Positions 33,574 through 43,401 of a stretch of DNA of 64,000 nt are shown piece by piece. A model generated the notes under the pieces. That model made no database searches and had not been told where the DNA came from. It saw only the letters and a program-made list of their open reading frames with translations. Origin of the DNA: Actinomadura luteofluorescens (GTDB lineage: Bacteria; Actinomycetota; Actinomycetes; Streptosporangiales; Streptosporangiaceae). A program made the position numbers and the translations under genes. Each line of letters opens with the position of its first letter. The first letter of the stretch is position 1. Where the stretch lies: assembly GCF_013409365.1 (NCBI RefSeq), contig NZ_JACCBA010000001.1, forward strand, positions 2,852,001 to 2,916,000. Reading direction: 5' to 3'.

Positions 33574-35406
33574 ATGCGGATGCACGGCATGAATCCGCAG
33601 AACCCGTGCCAGTCCTCCTACTTCGTGGCCTTCGAGCTCGTCAAGGCGGCGGAGAGGGTGCACCGGGACCCGAAGAGCCCCAAGTGGAAGGCCGACGGCA
33701 ACGAGAAGGACCAGGAGAACGCCCGCAAGTACTGGAGCAAGGTCATCGCGACCTCCGGCATCTTCATGGAGCGCACCGCCAGCCCCGGCGGGGCCTGCGC
33801 CGTCCCCCCGCCGGACGACCCCGAGAAGCCGTGGTCGGTCAGCTTCAAGATCATTTCGATCTGGCGCTGCGAGACCAACCGGCTCCAGAACCTCTACCTG
33901 GTCACCGGCGCCAAGTACCAGGAGGGCGGGTTCAAGTACTCCGTGCAGGAGAACCGGCCCGCCGCCGTCGAGACCCTCGTCAACGAGGCGATGTCGGTCA
34001 GCTACGGAGCCGGCAAGTGGAAGACCGACAAGTGCGAGAACGGCAAGGACTCGCGCCAGGGCATCTTCCCGATGACCAAGGAGGAGGCGGAGGAGGCCGG
34101 CGTCGAGGACCGGTGCGACGTCGACAAGAACATCGCCGGCGCCGCCAAACTGGTGCTGTCCGTCGAGAAGGTCCCGCCGGAGGAGCGCCCCAACGGCATC
34201 GGGCCCTTCCAGCCGATGATCGGCGGCTGGCAGAAGCTCAGCATCGCCATGGGCACCGACCTCAAACTGTTCTCCCAGATCGGCCCCGGGCAGAACAACT
34301 TCGAGGCGTCGGACAAGTGCCTCACGGTGATGAGGAAGTTCCTCACCGACATCGCCCCGTTCGCGACCGAGTTCGCGTCGCTGAAGAAGCCCCCCGGCGA
34401 CGACAAGGTGTACAGCGAGTGGAAGCCGAAGCTGGACAAGGTGGAGGAGGACCACGGGATCACCGACCCCGGCATGGACCCCGCCTGCATGATCGGGTCC
34501 TGGGCCCCCGGCTTCAACAACACGCTCGCCCAGATCGCCACCGACCTGGCGGGCAGCGGGGCGAACGGCGCCAACCTCAGCGGCCTGGGCAACTACTACC
34601 AGGGCCGGGAGGACGCCAACAAGGAGACCCCGCCGGTCGTCGGCGAGGACACCCTGGTCATCCCGCGGCTGGCGCTGCGCCCGCTGAAGCCGGTCGGCGC
34701 GCCGGTCGCCCCGGACGCGACCGAGGCGTGGAGCCGGCTCGGCAACACCGAGGGCGTGCTGCTCCCGCTGGAGCAGATCGCCGTCGAGTACGCCTGGTTC
34801 TTCGGCGGCGTCATCCCGCCGTTCAACAGCGCGGGCAAACTGATCGGCTCGCTCGCCACCGGCGGGGGCGGCGCGGTGGACAACGGCACCGTGCAGGTCA
34901 CGGTCGGGCCTGACGGCTGCCCCGAGAACGCCCCGGACAACACCCTGCGCGAGGGGGCCAAGGAGATCGGGATCCGCAAGCTGTGCGTGGACTCGGTGGC
35001 CCAGGCCCGCACGCCCCAGGCGGCGATGGCCATCAAGTGGGCCCTCACCCACCTCGGCTGGCCCTACGCCCCGCTCGACTCCGGCAAGCGGAACGACCCC
35101 GGCTGGGCCGACTGCTCCAGCTTCGTCTCCCGGGCCTACCGCGACAGCGGCGCCATCAAGAACCTGTACCCGCAGGGCACCAACGCCCCCGTCACCACCA
35201 CGTTCGTGGGGGCGCGCTGGACGCACAAGATCACGCTCAGCCAGGCCAAGCCCGGAGACCTCGTGGAGCCGCACTCCGGCCACGTGGCCATGCAGCTCGC
35301 CGACGGCTACAAGGTGCACACCAACCAGACCGGGGACGTCTCCAAGGTGGAGCGCGCCTACTCCAGCGCTTACTGGGTCGGTTGGATCGACCCCAGCAAG
35401 GTGTGA
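33574..35406 (+). CDS. VirB1-like hydrolase, C-terminal part (NlpC/P60 domain)
   Basis: 610 residues from the first ATG in this frame; meaningful coding extends upstream to about 33463. The middle (about 1-440) is a large extracytoplasmic region I do not recognise. The last about 145 residues are an NlpC/P60 endopeptidase: 'AIKWALTHLGWPYAPLDSG' then 'WADCSSFVSRAYRDSG' (catalytic Cys), 'GDLVEPHSGHVAMQLADGYKVH' (catalytic His) and a closing 'YWVGWIDPSKV'. Together with the SLT part this makes a bifunctional wall-cutting enzyme opening peptidoglycan for the channel. Without a frameshift the P60 part would need its own start; no clear ribosome site precedes ATG 33574. Confidence 0.8.
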   Translation: MRMHGMNPQNPCQSSYFVAFELVKAAERVHRDPKSPKWKADGNEKDQENARKYWSKVIATSGIFMERTASPGGACAVPPPDDPEKPWSVSFKIISIWRCETNRLQNLYLVTGAKYQEGGFKYSVQENRPAAVETLVNEAMSVSYGAGKWKTDKCENGKDSRQGIFPMTKEEAEEAGVEDRCDVDKNIAGAAKLVLSVEKVPPEERPNGIGPFQPMIGGWQKLSIAMGTDLKLFSQIGPGQNNFEASDKCLTVMRKFLTDIAPFATEFASLKKPPGDDKVYSEWKPKLDKVEEDHGITDPGMDPACMIGSWAPGFNNTLAQIATDLAGSGANGANLSGLGNYYQGREDANKETPPVVGEDTLVIPRLALRPLKPVGAPVAPDATEAWSRLGNTEGVLLPLEQIAVEYAWFFGGVIPPFNSAGKLIGSLATGGGGAVDNGTVQVTVGPDGCPENAPDNTLREGAKEIGIRKLCVDSVAQARTPQAAMAIKWALTHLGWPYAPLDSGKRNDPGWADCSSFVSRAYRDSGAIKNLYPQGTNAPVTTTFVGARWTHKITLSQAKPGDLVEPHSGHVAMQLADGYKVHTNQTGDVSKVERAYSSAYWVGWIDPSKV

Positions 35407-35425
35407 AACGCTCCCTCCCGACGGC

Positions 35426-35463
35426 CGCCGATTCCGCGTGATGATGATCACGCGGAATCGGCG
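35426..35463 (+). terminator. Strong intrinsic terminator after the hydrolase gene
   Basis: Perfect 17-bp stem 35426-35442/35447-35463 with a GATG loop, followed by a five-T run at about 35471. The remainder to 35678 holds the leader of the next gene, with a GCGCACA/TGTGCGC inverted repeat at 35539-35560 that could be an operator. Confidence 0.85.
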
Positions 35464-35678
35464 TAACGGCCTTTTTCATTATGCCGGCGCTCCGTTCACG
35501 AGACCTGCCCAAAAACGGCCACGGTGCACCTTTCGCTTGCGCACACGGTGCGCTGTGCGCGACAATTGATGAGCACATCGCAAACAGAGCCGACCCGGCC
35601 CCGTTCGCATCTCATCAGACGCGTACAGAAGCCGGGTCCATCACCCGGCTTCTCGCGCCTTCACCGAAAGGAAACACC

Positions 35679-36251
35679 GTGAACAGCGCGCAGCCGAAAA
35701 ACCGACGCATCCAGCTCATCGTCCTGGCCGTCGTGGCCGCACTGGCGACCGCCGGCCTGGCGTTCGCTCTGGTCATGAACACCGGCTCGGACAGCGCCAG
35801 CGACCGGACCGACCCCAAGCCCAGCGCGACGGCCCCGGCGAACCAGAACGAGCCCCGCGAGGTCATCGCGATGGTCGAGCACGGCGAGCAGCACGCCCTG
35901 CTGAGCTTCAAGATCTACCCCCAGGGCGGTCAGGTCACCGGGACCTACACGCTGGTGCACTTCGACGGCAGCGGCCGCAAGGTCGAGTACCCGAAAGACC
36001 AGCCGTTCAACGGCTCGGGCACCGGCAACTCGGTCGAGCTCAACGGCCTGGGAGACCTCGGCCCGGTCAAGGGCACGCTCTCCCCGGACGGAACCAGCCT
36101 CACGTTCGACCAGACCTTCGGTGTGGAAGAGACCGTGTGGCAGGTCATCGGCTCCGAGAGCGTGTTCGACGGCAAGGTCGACGAGTACGCCAAGCGGTTC
36201 GAGTCGTGCTCCAAGAAGCACGACTACAACCCCTGCGAGGGCGTCAGCTGA
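35679..36251 (+). CDS. Secreted or membrane-anchored hypothetical protein
   Basis: 190 residues, GTG start preceded by GAAAGGA. N-terminal signal anchor ('RRIQLIVLAVVAALATAGLAFALVM', about 9-33) with no lipobox, a short acidic/Pro linker, then an extracellular beta-rich domain ('HALLSFKIYPQGGQVTGTYTLVHFDG', 'VELNGLGDLGPVKGTLSPDGTSLTF'). Two Cys near the C terminus ('CSKKHDYNPC') could form a disulfide. Monocistronic between two terminators inside the secretion locus. Function unknown. Confidence 0.72.
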   Translation: MNSAQPKNRRIQLIVLAVVAALATAGLAFALVMNTGSDSASDRTDPKPSATAPANQNEPREVIAMVEHGEQHALLSFKIYPQGGQVTGTYTLVHFDGSGRKVEYPKDQPFNGSGTGNSVELNGLGDLGPVKGTLSPDGTSLTFDQTFGVEETVWQVIGSESVFDGKVDEYAKRFESCSKKHDYNPCEGVS

Positions 36252-36264
36252 ACGCCTACGCAGG

Positions 36265-36346
36265 CGCAGGTTCCCCGAACCTGCGGGAACACGACCCGAA
36301 CCCCGACGACGACCGGCCTCCACCCCCCAGCGGGGCGGAGGCCGGT
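36265..36346 (+). terminator. Two consecutive hairpin terminators
   Basis: Hairpin one pairs 36265-36273 with 36277-36285 (9 bp). Hairpin two pairs 36312-36321 with 36337-36346 (10 bp, plus inner C/G pairs) and is followed by TCTACTTT. They close the 35679 gene; the convergent VirB6-like gene ends at 36593. Confidence 0.72.
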
Positions 36347-36508
36347 TCTACTTTCGGCTCCCGGCGCCTTGGGGCCAGGTCCTGTCCGCGGAGACCTCGG
36401 CCACGCGCGCGAACGCGTGACCTGCCCGGTGGAGCGAGGCCGAAGGCGAGCGAAACCGGGCAGATCGCGAAGCGATGCCGCGTTCGCCCAGGCCAGGTCA
36501 CGTAGCGA

Positions 36509-36590
36509 GCCGCCAGGCGAGCGAAGTGGGCCGGGCCTGAGAAAACACAGCCGCCAGGCGAGCTACGTGGGCCGGGACTGAATAAACACG
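36509..36590. repeat. 41-bp tandem duplication of an interspersed repeat
   Basis: Two imperfect 41-base copies, 36509-36549 and 36550-36590, each starting GCCGCCAGGCGAGC and ending in a GAnnAAACAC-type tail. Related GCGAGCGAA motifs extend back to about 36430. The core AGCGAGCCGCCAGGCGAG (36504-36521) recurs in reverse complement at 61299-61316 and 61404-61421, so this is a dispersed intergenic repeat family. Confidence 0.7.
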
Positions 36591-36592
36591 CC

Positions 36593-39500
36593 CTAGGTCC
36601 TGGACATCTCGTCCCGGTACATGTCCCGCAGCACCCTGCGGATGTCGACCGGGGTGTTCGCGTTCGCCGCCAGCCGGGGGTCGACCTGGGTCATTCGCCT
36701 GCTGTCCTGGAGCGACCGCTCCAGGTCGCTCAGCCGGTCCATCACCGCCTGGTTCTCCGAGCGTTCACCGCGGCCCTGCCTGTCGAACACGTCCCGCAGC
36801 TCGTCGAGGCTGCTGAGGATCCCCGCCGCGGCCCCCGAGTCGGTCGGCCGCTGGGAGATGGCGCCGACCAGCCTGTCGATCTCCTGGTGCACCTGCTGCT
36901 GCGCCTGCTGGTTGCTCTTGGTGATCTGGTCGGCGAGCCGCGTCAGCTCACCGGCGTCGATCATGCTGTTCGGATCGGCCATCTGCACCCGCAGTTCGCA
37001 GACGCCGCGCGCGTTCCTGGACGCGTCGACCGCGTCCCGGAACATGGCGCTCAGCCTGTCGACCTGCTGGGCGGCCTCCTGCTGCGCCTGGGTGAGCCGG
37101 GCGTACTCCGCTCCGAAGTCCGGCCCGCTTATGCCTCCCGCGGCCCTCGTGTCGTGCAGCTGCTTGGTCTCCAAGGCGACGCTCACCATGGAGCGGATCT
37201 CCCCTTCGAGCTGGCGCTGGAGGTTGCCGGCCGACGCGAAGGTGCCGTCCGGCATCTCGATGCGGATCCTGTTGAAGTCTCCGATCTCGTTCCGCGCGGC
37301 GGTCATCACGCCGCTCACCGCGTCCAGGTCGCGCCGCTGGCGGATGTCGGGGGCCGGCATGTCGACGTCGCTGGCCCACTCCCGGGCGGCCTCGACGGCG
37401 GCGACCTCTCCCCGGCGGGGCGCGATGCTGATGCGGGAGAGCTCCTCGTCCTTGCCCCCGTCGAGCCAGCGCTCCACCCGCACCTTCACCTCGGGAAGGC
37501 GCGTGTCGAACCCGTGGGCCTCCAGGACGTTGACGATCTCGCCTTCGTCGGTGACGTAGCCGCGTTCCCTGAGCTGCGCCGTCATCCGGGCGATCTGCTG
37601 GTCCTGGTTCTCCAGGACCCCGTCGGCGGTCATCTGGGGCCGCCGGTCGCGGGCGGGCAGGAACAGGTGCGGCATCATGCCCAGCTGCTCGGCGGTGATG
37701 CCCTGGGGCCGGCCGTTCGCGAACTCGACGTTGGGGGCGAGCAGGCCCTGGTTGCTGACCTGGAGCTGGCTGGCGTTCAGGCCCATCGCACTCGCCGCGT
37801 CGGCGAGCGCCCGCATCTTCTCCTCGTCGTTGACGAATCCGGTGAACTCCGGGTGGAGCCCGCCGGGCTGTCCCTGGCCCCACTGCCGGGCCCGCAGCAT
37901 GTTCAGGCCCTCCTCGGCGTGCTCGCCCATCAGCCGCCGCTGCTCCTCGGAGTCGCTGACGCGGATGATGTTGCGGTGCCAGTCGTCGGCCTGCCGCAGG
38001 CCCGTCCGGGCGCTGTTCGCCGTGGGCATGCCCGCCGCGGAGATCGCGTCCATGCCCGTCCCGTCGCCGCCGGCCCCGGAGCGCGCGCCCCTGATCCCGT
38101 TGACGCCGGCCTGGATGCCGCGCCCGGCCGCCGCGGAGCCGGTGAAGGCCATCAGCGGCAGCGTCGCCAGCACCGCCGGCGGCGCCACCATCGTCAGGCC
38201 CGCCAGACCCGCGGTCAGCCCGGCGTACGCGGCCGCACGCTGCGCGGGCGACCCGGAGGCGGCCTTGCGCTGCAGGGCGTTCACACCGTGCTGGAGCTTC
38301 GCGCGGCCGCCGTCGTACTTGTCCTTCGCCCAGTCGGTGATCGGGCGGGTGGCTCGCTGCGCCCCCTTCTTCGCCGCGCCGGCGACCGCCCTCGTCGCGC
38401 GGTTGTTGAGCATGCGCCGCTGCAGCGACCGCTCGTCCAGTGCGGCCAGCCGCATCTTGCCCACGCCGAGGCGGCCGAGGCGCTGGGACACCTGCTGGCC
38501 GGCGTTGCGCGACAGCCTCCGGTCACCGCTGCCCCGCAGCACGATGGCCGAGGCGAATCCCGTGGCCCCCGAGGTGGAGGAGATGTCCCCCAGGCTCAGG
38601 ATCTTGCTGATCTTCTTGAACAGGAACAGCGCCACCAGGGGGGCCGCGCCCTGCGCGACCTGCTGGAAGAAGTTCGGCGTGCCGTCCTTGGTGGTTGCCT
38701 CGATGGCCTGGTATGTCGTATCGGTGAGCATGGTCAGGAACGTCAGGGCAAGGGTGAAGAGGGCGTCACCCGCCGCCGCCGCTCCGGTGAGTTTGAGCAG
38801 TCTCATCCCTTGCGGCAGGCCCGCTCCTATGAGGAGCAATGTCAATGGCAATATCATGACAAGTCCCGCCAAACCCACACTGGACACTGTCATACCGATC
38901 GCCATTGGTCCCATGACGAACAGGAAGACGAAGGCGACGATCATCGACAGCAGGCCCTGGGTGAGCCGCTGGGCCTGGTTCTTGCCCAGCCAGGCGCTGA
39001 CGAAGTTCCAGTCGGCCTGGCAGGCGGGCTCGCTCGCGTAGCAGTTCCCCAGCTTGTCCTTGAGCTCGTCGTCGCCGTTGAAGTAGAACGTGCCCATCGT
39101 GCCGTTGTCGCAGAGGAAGCAGAGCACGTCGATACCGGCGACGCTGAACTGGTGCCCGCTCTTGTCGTCCTCGTAGGTGACGTTGCTGTAGAGCTTCTCG
39201 CAGGCCTTCGCCTTGTCCTTGGTGTCGGTGGCCTTGTCCCACTGCGGGATCGTGTGGGCGCTGCCGAGCCCGTCGTCGTTGGCCTTGCAGGCGCCCCAGG
39301 CGATCATGATCATCTGCTCGTCCGCGGCGGGGTCGATGAAGTACCCGCGGGCCGAGTTCGACGTGGTGGTGCCCTTGCCGTGGCCGGTCGCCAGGTCGTA
39401 GGCCTCCAGCTTGTTCTCGGTGCTCACGTCGGCGTTGGCCTCGAGCCAGCGGCAGGACGCGTGGGCCGGTGAGGGGAACTGCTTCGTCCCCTCGCCGAAC

Positions 39501-40630
39501 TGCGCGGCCTGCCAGGAACGAACGAGCGAGATCTCCCACATCTTGCTGACCTGGACCATCGCCTGTTTTCCACTGGCGAGTGAGGTCTCCTTGTTCCGGG
39601 CCATGTACTCGTCGTTGAGCTTGTCGTCGAATTTCGCGCAGGTGACCGCGCCCGCTCCGCCGTCCGGGTGGCCGTCGTAGAACACGGGATTGTTGGCCAC
39701 GCCGTCGTTGACCCTGCCGATCTTCTGCAGGTCGTAGAGCGAGTCCGCCGCGGTGGTGAACCAGCCCTGGACGGTCGCGGCCATCCAGGGCATCGTGTAC
39801 GCCGCCGTCGGGTTGTCCTGGTGCTTGTCGGCCTGGTTACCGATGAAGAAGATCAACCCGTTGGCGGTCAGGAACACCATGACCAGGCGTATCGCGGCCG
39901 CGGGCCCCCGGCGATGGCCGCTGCTGGACCAGCGCCGGATCACCGCCGCCATGACGAAGATCCACGAGGGGATCAGGAACCAGGCCGCGTACAGGGAGAA
40001 GGTGCGCACGACGGAGTTGATCGGATCCGCCGCCCGGCAGATCATGTCGAACGAGTAGCCGAAGCCCATGAGCGAGCCGATGATCCGCCAGCAGAGCCCG
40101 CCCGCCATGAACATCAGGCTGGCGATCATCGAGACGAACCGCTGGGTCTTGAAGATCCGGGCGTTGTCCACCACGAAGAGCTCGAAGGACGTCCACCGGT
40201 GCAGCGGCAGGAACTCCCTCGCCTCGCTGTAGGCCTCGCAGGCGTCCCGGTTGATGTCGTAGGTGGGCTCGTCGTCCGGGGCCGCCGCGAGCAGGCGCCC
40301 GCCGGCGCCCGGCACGGTCTGCGCCGCCGGCGCGGAGGAAGCGCCGGGCACAGTGGAGGCGGCGGGCGCTGAGGAATTGGCGGGCAGGGAGACAGCGGCG
40401 GGCGCGGCGGCGTTCGACGACCGGCCGCCGGATCCGAAGCCCTCGGTCTGCCCGGAGAGCAGCGCGAGGCCGCCGAAGACGGTCAGCGCCAGCACCCACA
40501 CCAGCAACTGGAGTCCGCGGCGCGGGCGCGGGGGTGCCGCAGTCGCGCCGCCCGGCTCCGCCTGGACCGAACGGCTTCGCTTCCGCGGGTCGCCGCGGCG
40601 GGCCGTGCCGGGCCTCAGCCGACGAGCCAT
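36593..40630 (-). CDS. VirB6/TrbL-like polytopic channel protein with long soluble tail
   Basis: 1345 residues. Basic N terminus, a first helix (about 40-60), extracytoplasmic Ala/Ser/Pro linker, helices at about 165-190, 205-225 and 245-265, and a large Cys-containing loop (about 270-560). A dense helix cluster follows at about 560-690 ('LLSMIVAFVFLFVMGPMAIGMTV', 'LAGLVMILPLTLLLIGAGLPQG') and hydrophobic segments near 830-870. The final about 470 residues are soluble, helical and Gln/Arg/Glu-rich, probably coiled coil. This is the layout of Gram-positive VirB6 proteins. ATG 40630 follows GGGGAGGAG and overlaps the end of the VirB4 gene by 16 bases, so the two are coupled. Confidence 0.78.
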   Translation of the reverse strand: MARRLRPGTARRGDPRKRSRSVQAEPGGATAAPPRPRRGLQLLVWVLALTVFGGLALLSGQTEGFGSGGRSSNAAAPAAVSLPANSSAPAASTVPGASSAPAAQTVPGAGGRLLAAAPDDEPTYDINRDACEAYSEAREFLPLHRWTSFELFVVDNARIFKTQRFVSMIASLMFMAGGLCWRIIGSLMGFGYSFDMICRAADPINSVVRTFSLYAAWFLIPSWIFVMAAVIRRWSSSGHRRGPAAAIRLVMVFLTANGLIFFIGNQADKHQDNPTAAYTMPWMAATVQGWFTTAADSLYDLQKIGRVNDGVANNPVFYDGHPDGGAGAVTCAKFDDKLNDEYMARNKETSLASGKQAMVQVSKMWEISLVRSWQAAQFGEGTKQFPSPAHASCRWLEANADVSTENKLEAYDLATGHGKGTTTSNSARGYFIDPAADEQMIMIAWGACKANDDGLGSAHTIPQWDKATDTKDKAKACEKLYSNVTYEDDKSGHQFSVAGIDVLCFLCDNGTMGTFYFNGDDELKDKLGNCYASEPACQADWNFVSAWLGKNQAQRLTQGLLSMIVAFVFLFVMGPMAIGMTVSSVGLAGLVMILPLTLLLIGAGLPQGMRLLKLTGAAAAGDALFTLALTFLTMLTDTTYQAIEATTKDGTPNFFQQVAQGAAPLVALFLFKKISKILSLGDISSTSGATGFASAIVLRGSGDRRLSRNAGQQVSQRLGRLGVGKMRLAALDERSLQRRMLNNRATRAVAGAAKKGAQRATRPITDWAKDKYDGGRAKLQHGVNALQRKAASGSPAQRAAAYAGLTAGLAGLTMVAPPAVLATLPLMAFTGSAAAGRGIQAGVNGIRGARSGAGGDGTGMDAISAAGMPTANSARTGLRQADDWHRNIIRVSDSEEQRRLMGEHAEEGLNMLRARQWGQGQPGGLHPEFTGFVNDEEKMRALADAASAMGLNASQLQVSNQGLLAPNVEFANGRPQGITAEQLGMMPHLFLPARDRRPQMTADGVLENQDQQIARMTAQLRERGYVTDEGEIVNVLEAHGFDTRLPEVKVRVERWLDGGKDEELSRISIAPRRGEVAAVEAAREWASDVDMPAPDIRQRRDLDAVSGVMTAARNEIGDFNRIRIEMPDGTFASAGNLQRQLEGEIRSMVSVALETKQLHDTRAAGGISGPDFGAEYARLTQAQQEAAQQVDRLSAMFRDAVDASRNARGVCELRVQMADPNSMIDAGELTRLADQITKSNQQAQQQVHQEIDRLVGAISQRPTDSGAAAGILSSLDELRDVFDRQGRGERSENQAVMDRLSDLERSLQDSRRMTQVDPRLAANANTPVDIRRVLRDMYRDEMSRT

Positions 40631-43251
40631 GGGTTCTCCTCCCCCGTCTGCGGCGGCGCGGCGGTGACGTCATGTCCCGTGTGCGGCGCGGCGCCGATGT
40701 CCTGCCCCGGGGCCACGCCGTTCTGCCCGGGCGGCGCGGTCGCGCCGGGATCGCCCATCCGCGCGGCGGCGGCGACGGCCGCCTCGTACTCGGCCCGCTC
40801 GGCCTCCTCGCGCTCCCTGCGGGCCTCCTCGCGCTTGCGGCGGTCCTCCGGGTTCGTGCTGTACGCCTCCGCGGCCTCGGGCGGCGTGGGGCCGAGGACG
40901 ACCTGGGCGTGCCGTCCGAACAGGTCGCGGAAGATGCCGCGCGCCCAGCGCGCGGGCTTGCCGTCCTCGGGTGGCAGCGGGCCGAACTCGCGGATCTGCG
41001 CGAGCCGTTCGGAGGTCGGGTTCAGGCCGCAAAGCCGCAGCGCCGTCTCGGCCTCGCGCTTCTCGTTCAGCTTCAGCACCAGCACCCGGCTGAGGTAGGA
41101 CTCCAGGTCCTTGGTGACCACGTCCGCGATCCGCTGGGTGAGGAACACCGGCATGATGTTCAGCGACCGGCCCTCACGGGAGATGCGCTGCAGCGAGGCC
41201 AGTCCCTCGGCCTGCGACAGGAAGGTCCACGCCTCGTCCACGATCAGCACGCCCGAGCGGTTGGCGATGAGGATCTCCAGCGAGGCGCGGATGACCAGGC
41301 GCACCGCCGCCAGCGCGATGCGCTCCGACACCGAGTACTCGCTCGGCGTCTTGCCCTCCGGCAGGCCGAGCTCGCGGTCGAAGTCGACCAGCGTGAGCCG
41401 CTGCGACATGTCCAGGCGGGGCAGCGGCTGGAGGGCGATGCCGAGGGAGAACATGGAGGACGCCTCCATCTGCTGCTCCACCAGGCTGCGCACCCGCTCC
41501 GCGTCGTCGCCGGGGACGTACTTCAGGGCGTCCCAGACGCAGCGCGCGCCGTTCAGCGCGCCCCGCTTCAGCCCGGAGCCGAGCGCGAGGCGCTCCGACA
41601 GCGTCAGCCCGTCGCGGGAGTCGTCCAGCGCGGACAGGATGTGCACGTTCGCGATCTCGGCCGCGATCGTCGGCGGCGCGTACCGGAACGGGTCGAAGGC
41701 CCCGGGCGACTCCTCCAGCGCCGACATCGACACCCGGCCGGCGGGGATCCCCAGCCGCTGGACGTAGTCCACCATCCCGTAGAGCGAGTCGCCGCCCTTC
41801 GGGTTCACGAAGATCACCGGTAGGCCGTTCAGCGCGGCCTGGGTGGCGACGGACTGCGCGAAGAAGGTCTTGCCGCTGCCCGGGTCTCCGAAGATCCCGA
41901 AGACCGGCGGCAGGTTCTTGCGGGGGGCGCCGAGCGGGTCGACGAAGAACGGCGTGCCGTCCGGGTCGATGAGCCCGCCGTAGACGCCGAGGTCGTCACC
42001 GAGGTCGGAGAACGCCTGGAGCCCCGCGTGCGACACCATCGGCACGTTGACGTCCTGCAGGAACGGGTTCACCCGGACGGAGGAGCAGGGCAGGGTCTCC
42101 TCCAGCGCCTGGATCTGCCGGTGCTCCAGCGCCTTCATCTGGATCCCGTAGTACTGGGCCAGGAACTCCATGTAGGTCTCGGTGGCGTCGGTCATCTCCC
42201 GCGCCATGATGAAGCTGCACCGGGCCAGCATGGGCTGGTTGGAGTTCGCGAGGTAGTCCTCGACCTCCTTGGCCTGCTGGAAGGTCTGGGAGAGCTCGAC
42301 CTTCTCCAGGTCCTGGGTCTTGCGCTCCTCCTCCATGTTGGACATGATCCGGCGCTGCGCCCGGCGGGCCCTCGCCCGCGTCAGGTTCGCGGGTTCGAGC
42401 TCGGCCCTGATCGAGATGACGTGCGGGGCGTCGCCGGGGTGGCTGATCACGTCCAGCGCCCACTGGGCGTCGGGCGACGGCATGATCGGCTGGTCGAACC
42501 GCATGACGGCGGCCATCTCCAGCTCGCCGATGCCGGTGACGTCAAGCCGGGTCGGCATCTCCTCGATCACCGCGTCCGGGCCCCGCCCGAGGTTGTACCA
42601 GGACTCCAGCTGGTCGAGCTCCTGCCGGGTCGGTTCCTGCGCGTCCGCCCGCTTGAAGATGGAGACGATGTGCTCCATGTCCTTCTGGTAGTCGGACAGG
42701 TCGGGGACATCGTCGGCCATGGAGTCCTTGACCAGGTCGGTCAGGGCCTTCACCGTCCCCATGCCGCCCTGCGAGCCCTTGCCGGCGCGGGACGTCTTGT
42801 CCATGAGCGACGACCGGAGCTGCACGCCGACGAACAGGACGCGCTTCGGGGCCAGGAAGCCGAAGGCCTCGGCCTGGTAGGCGCGGAGCTCGTCGGTGTT
42901 CTCCTTCGGCGGGGTGACGAGGTCGTCCCAGGTGATCGAGACCAGGTGGATGTTGCGGTTGTTGGACAGGGTCGCCAGACCGCCCACGGGCTGCCGCGAC
43001 GTCCGGCCGAGGTCGCCCAGGAGCCGGGACAGCGGCGCCGCCATGGACAGCTGCTCCGCCGGGTCCTCCCATTTCATCGGCGACAGGCGCACGGTGCGGT
43101 AGATCCACACCTCGCCGTTGTAGCCGACGTAGACGCCGTCGCTGGTGCGCCAGGCGTACGGAGTGGTCCACATGGTGGCGGTGTCGGCCTCGGAACGGCC
43201 TGCGCGGCTGGTCCCGGTGAGACGTCCGAGCGCCGCCCTCAGGTTGACCAT
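40615..43251 (-). CDS. VirB4-like type IV secretion ATPase
   Basis: 878 residues. The N-terminal about 400 residues form the VirB4 domain ('VSITWDDLVTPPKE', 'RSSLMDKTSRAGKGSQGG', 'RARRAQRRIMSNMEEERKTQDLEKVELSQTFQQAKEVEDYL'). The ATPase has Walker A 'FGDPGSGKTFF' near 455, 'PVIFVNPKGGDSL' near 480, Walker B 'GVLIVDEAWTFLSQ' near 670 and 'LNIMPVFLTQRIADV' near 695. The last 90 residues are Glu/Arg-rich coil and a Gly/Pro tail. It is the energising motor of the channel. Start 43251 has AGGGAG ten bases upstream; an AT-rich 150-base region separates it from the divergent TadZ-like gene. Confidence 0.87.
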   Translation of the reverse strand: MVNLRAALGRLTGTSRAGRSEADTATMWTTPYAWRTSDGVYVGYNGEVWIYRTVRLSPMKWEDPAEQLSMAAPLSRLLGDLGRTSRQPVGGLATLSNNRNIHLVSITWDDLVTPPKENTDELRAYQAEAFGFLAPKRVLFVGVQLRSSLMDKTSRAGKGSQGGMGTVKALTDLVKDSMADDVPDLSDYQKDMEHIVSIFKRADAQEPTRQELDQLESWYNLGRGPDAVIEEMPTRLDVTGIGELEMAAVMRFDQPIMPSPDAQWALDVISHPGDAPHVISIRAELEPANLTRARARRAQRRIMSNMEEERKTQDLEKVELSQTFQQAKEVEDYLANSNQPMLARCSFIMAREMTDATETYMEFLAQYYGIQMKALEHRQIQALEETLPCSSVRVNPFLQDVNVPMVSHAGLQAFSDLGDDLGVYGGLIDPDGTPFFVDPLGAPRKNLPPVFGIFGDPGSGKTFFAQSVATQAALNGLPVIFVNPKGGDSLYGMVDYVQRLGIPAGRVSMSALEESPGAFDPFRYAPPTIAAEIANVHILSALDDSRDGLTLSERLALGSGLKRGALNGARCVWDALKYVPGDDAERVRSLVEQQMEASSMFSLGIALQPLPRLDMSQRLTLVDFDRELGLPEGKTPSEYSVSERIALAAVRLVIRASLEILIANRSGVLIVDEAWTFLSQAEGLASLQRISREGRSLNIMPVFLTQRIADVVTKDLESYLSRVLVLKLNEKREAETALRLCGLNPTSERLAQIREFGPLPPEDGKPARWARGIFRDLFGRHAQVVLGPTPPEAAEAYSTNPEDRRKREEARREREEAERAEYEAAVAAAARMGDPGATAPPGQNGVAPGQDIGAAPHTGHDVTAAPPQTGEENPWLVG

Positions 43252-43401
43252 GTGCTGTCATCTCCCTGGTCGTGTTGGCTCTCAGGGAGACAGTCCGGCA
43301 TCCGGGGCTGGCGGCATCCGTCATTGTCCGCACAGTCGCTATTAGAGATTCCGGCCGCTTCGCCGACCGGGTGACAACCAGAGCGCTGAGGACACTGAGT
43401 G

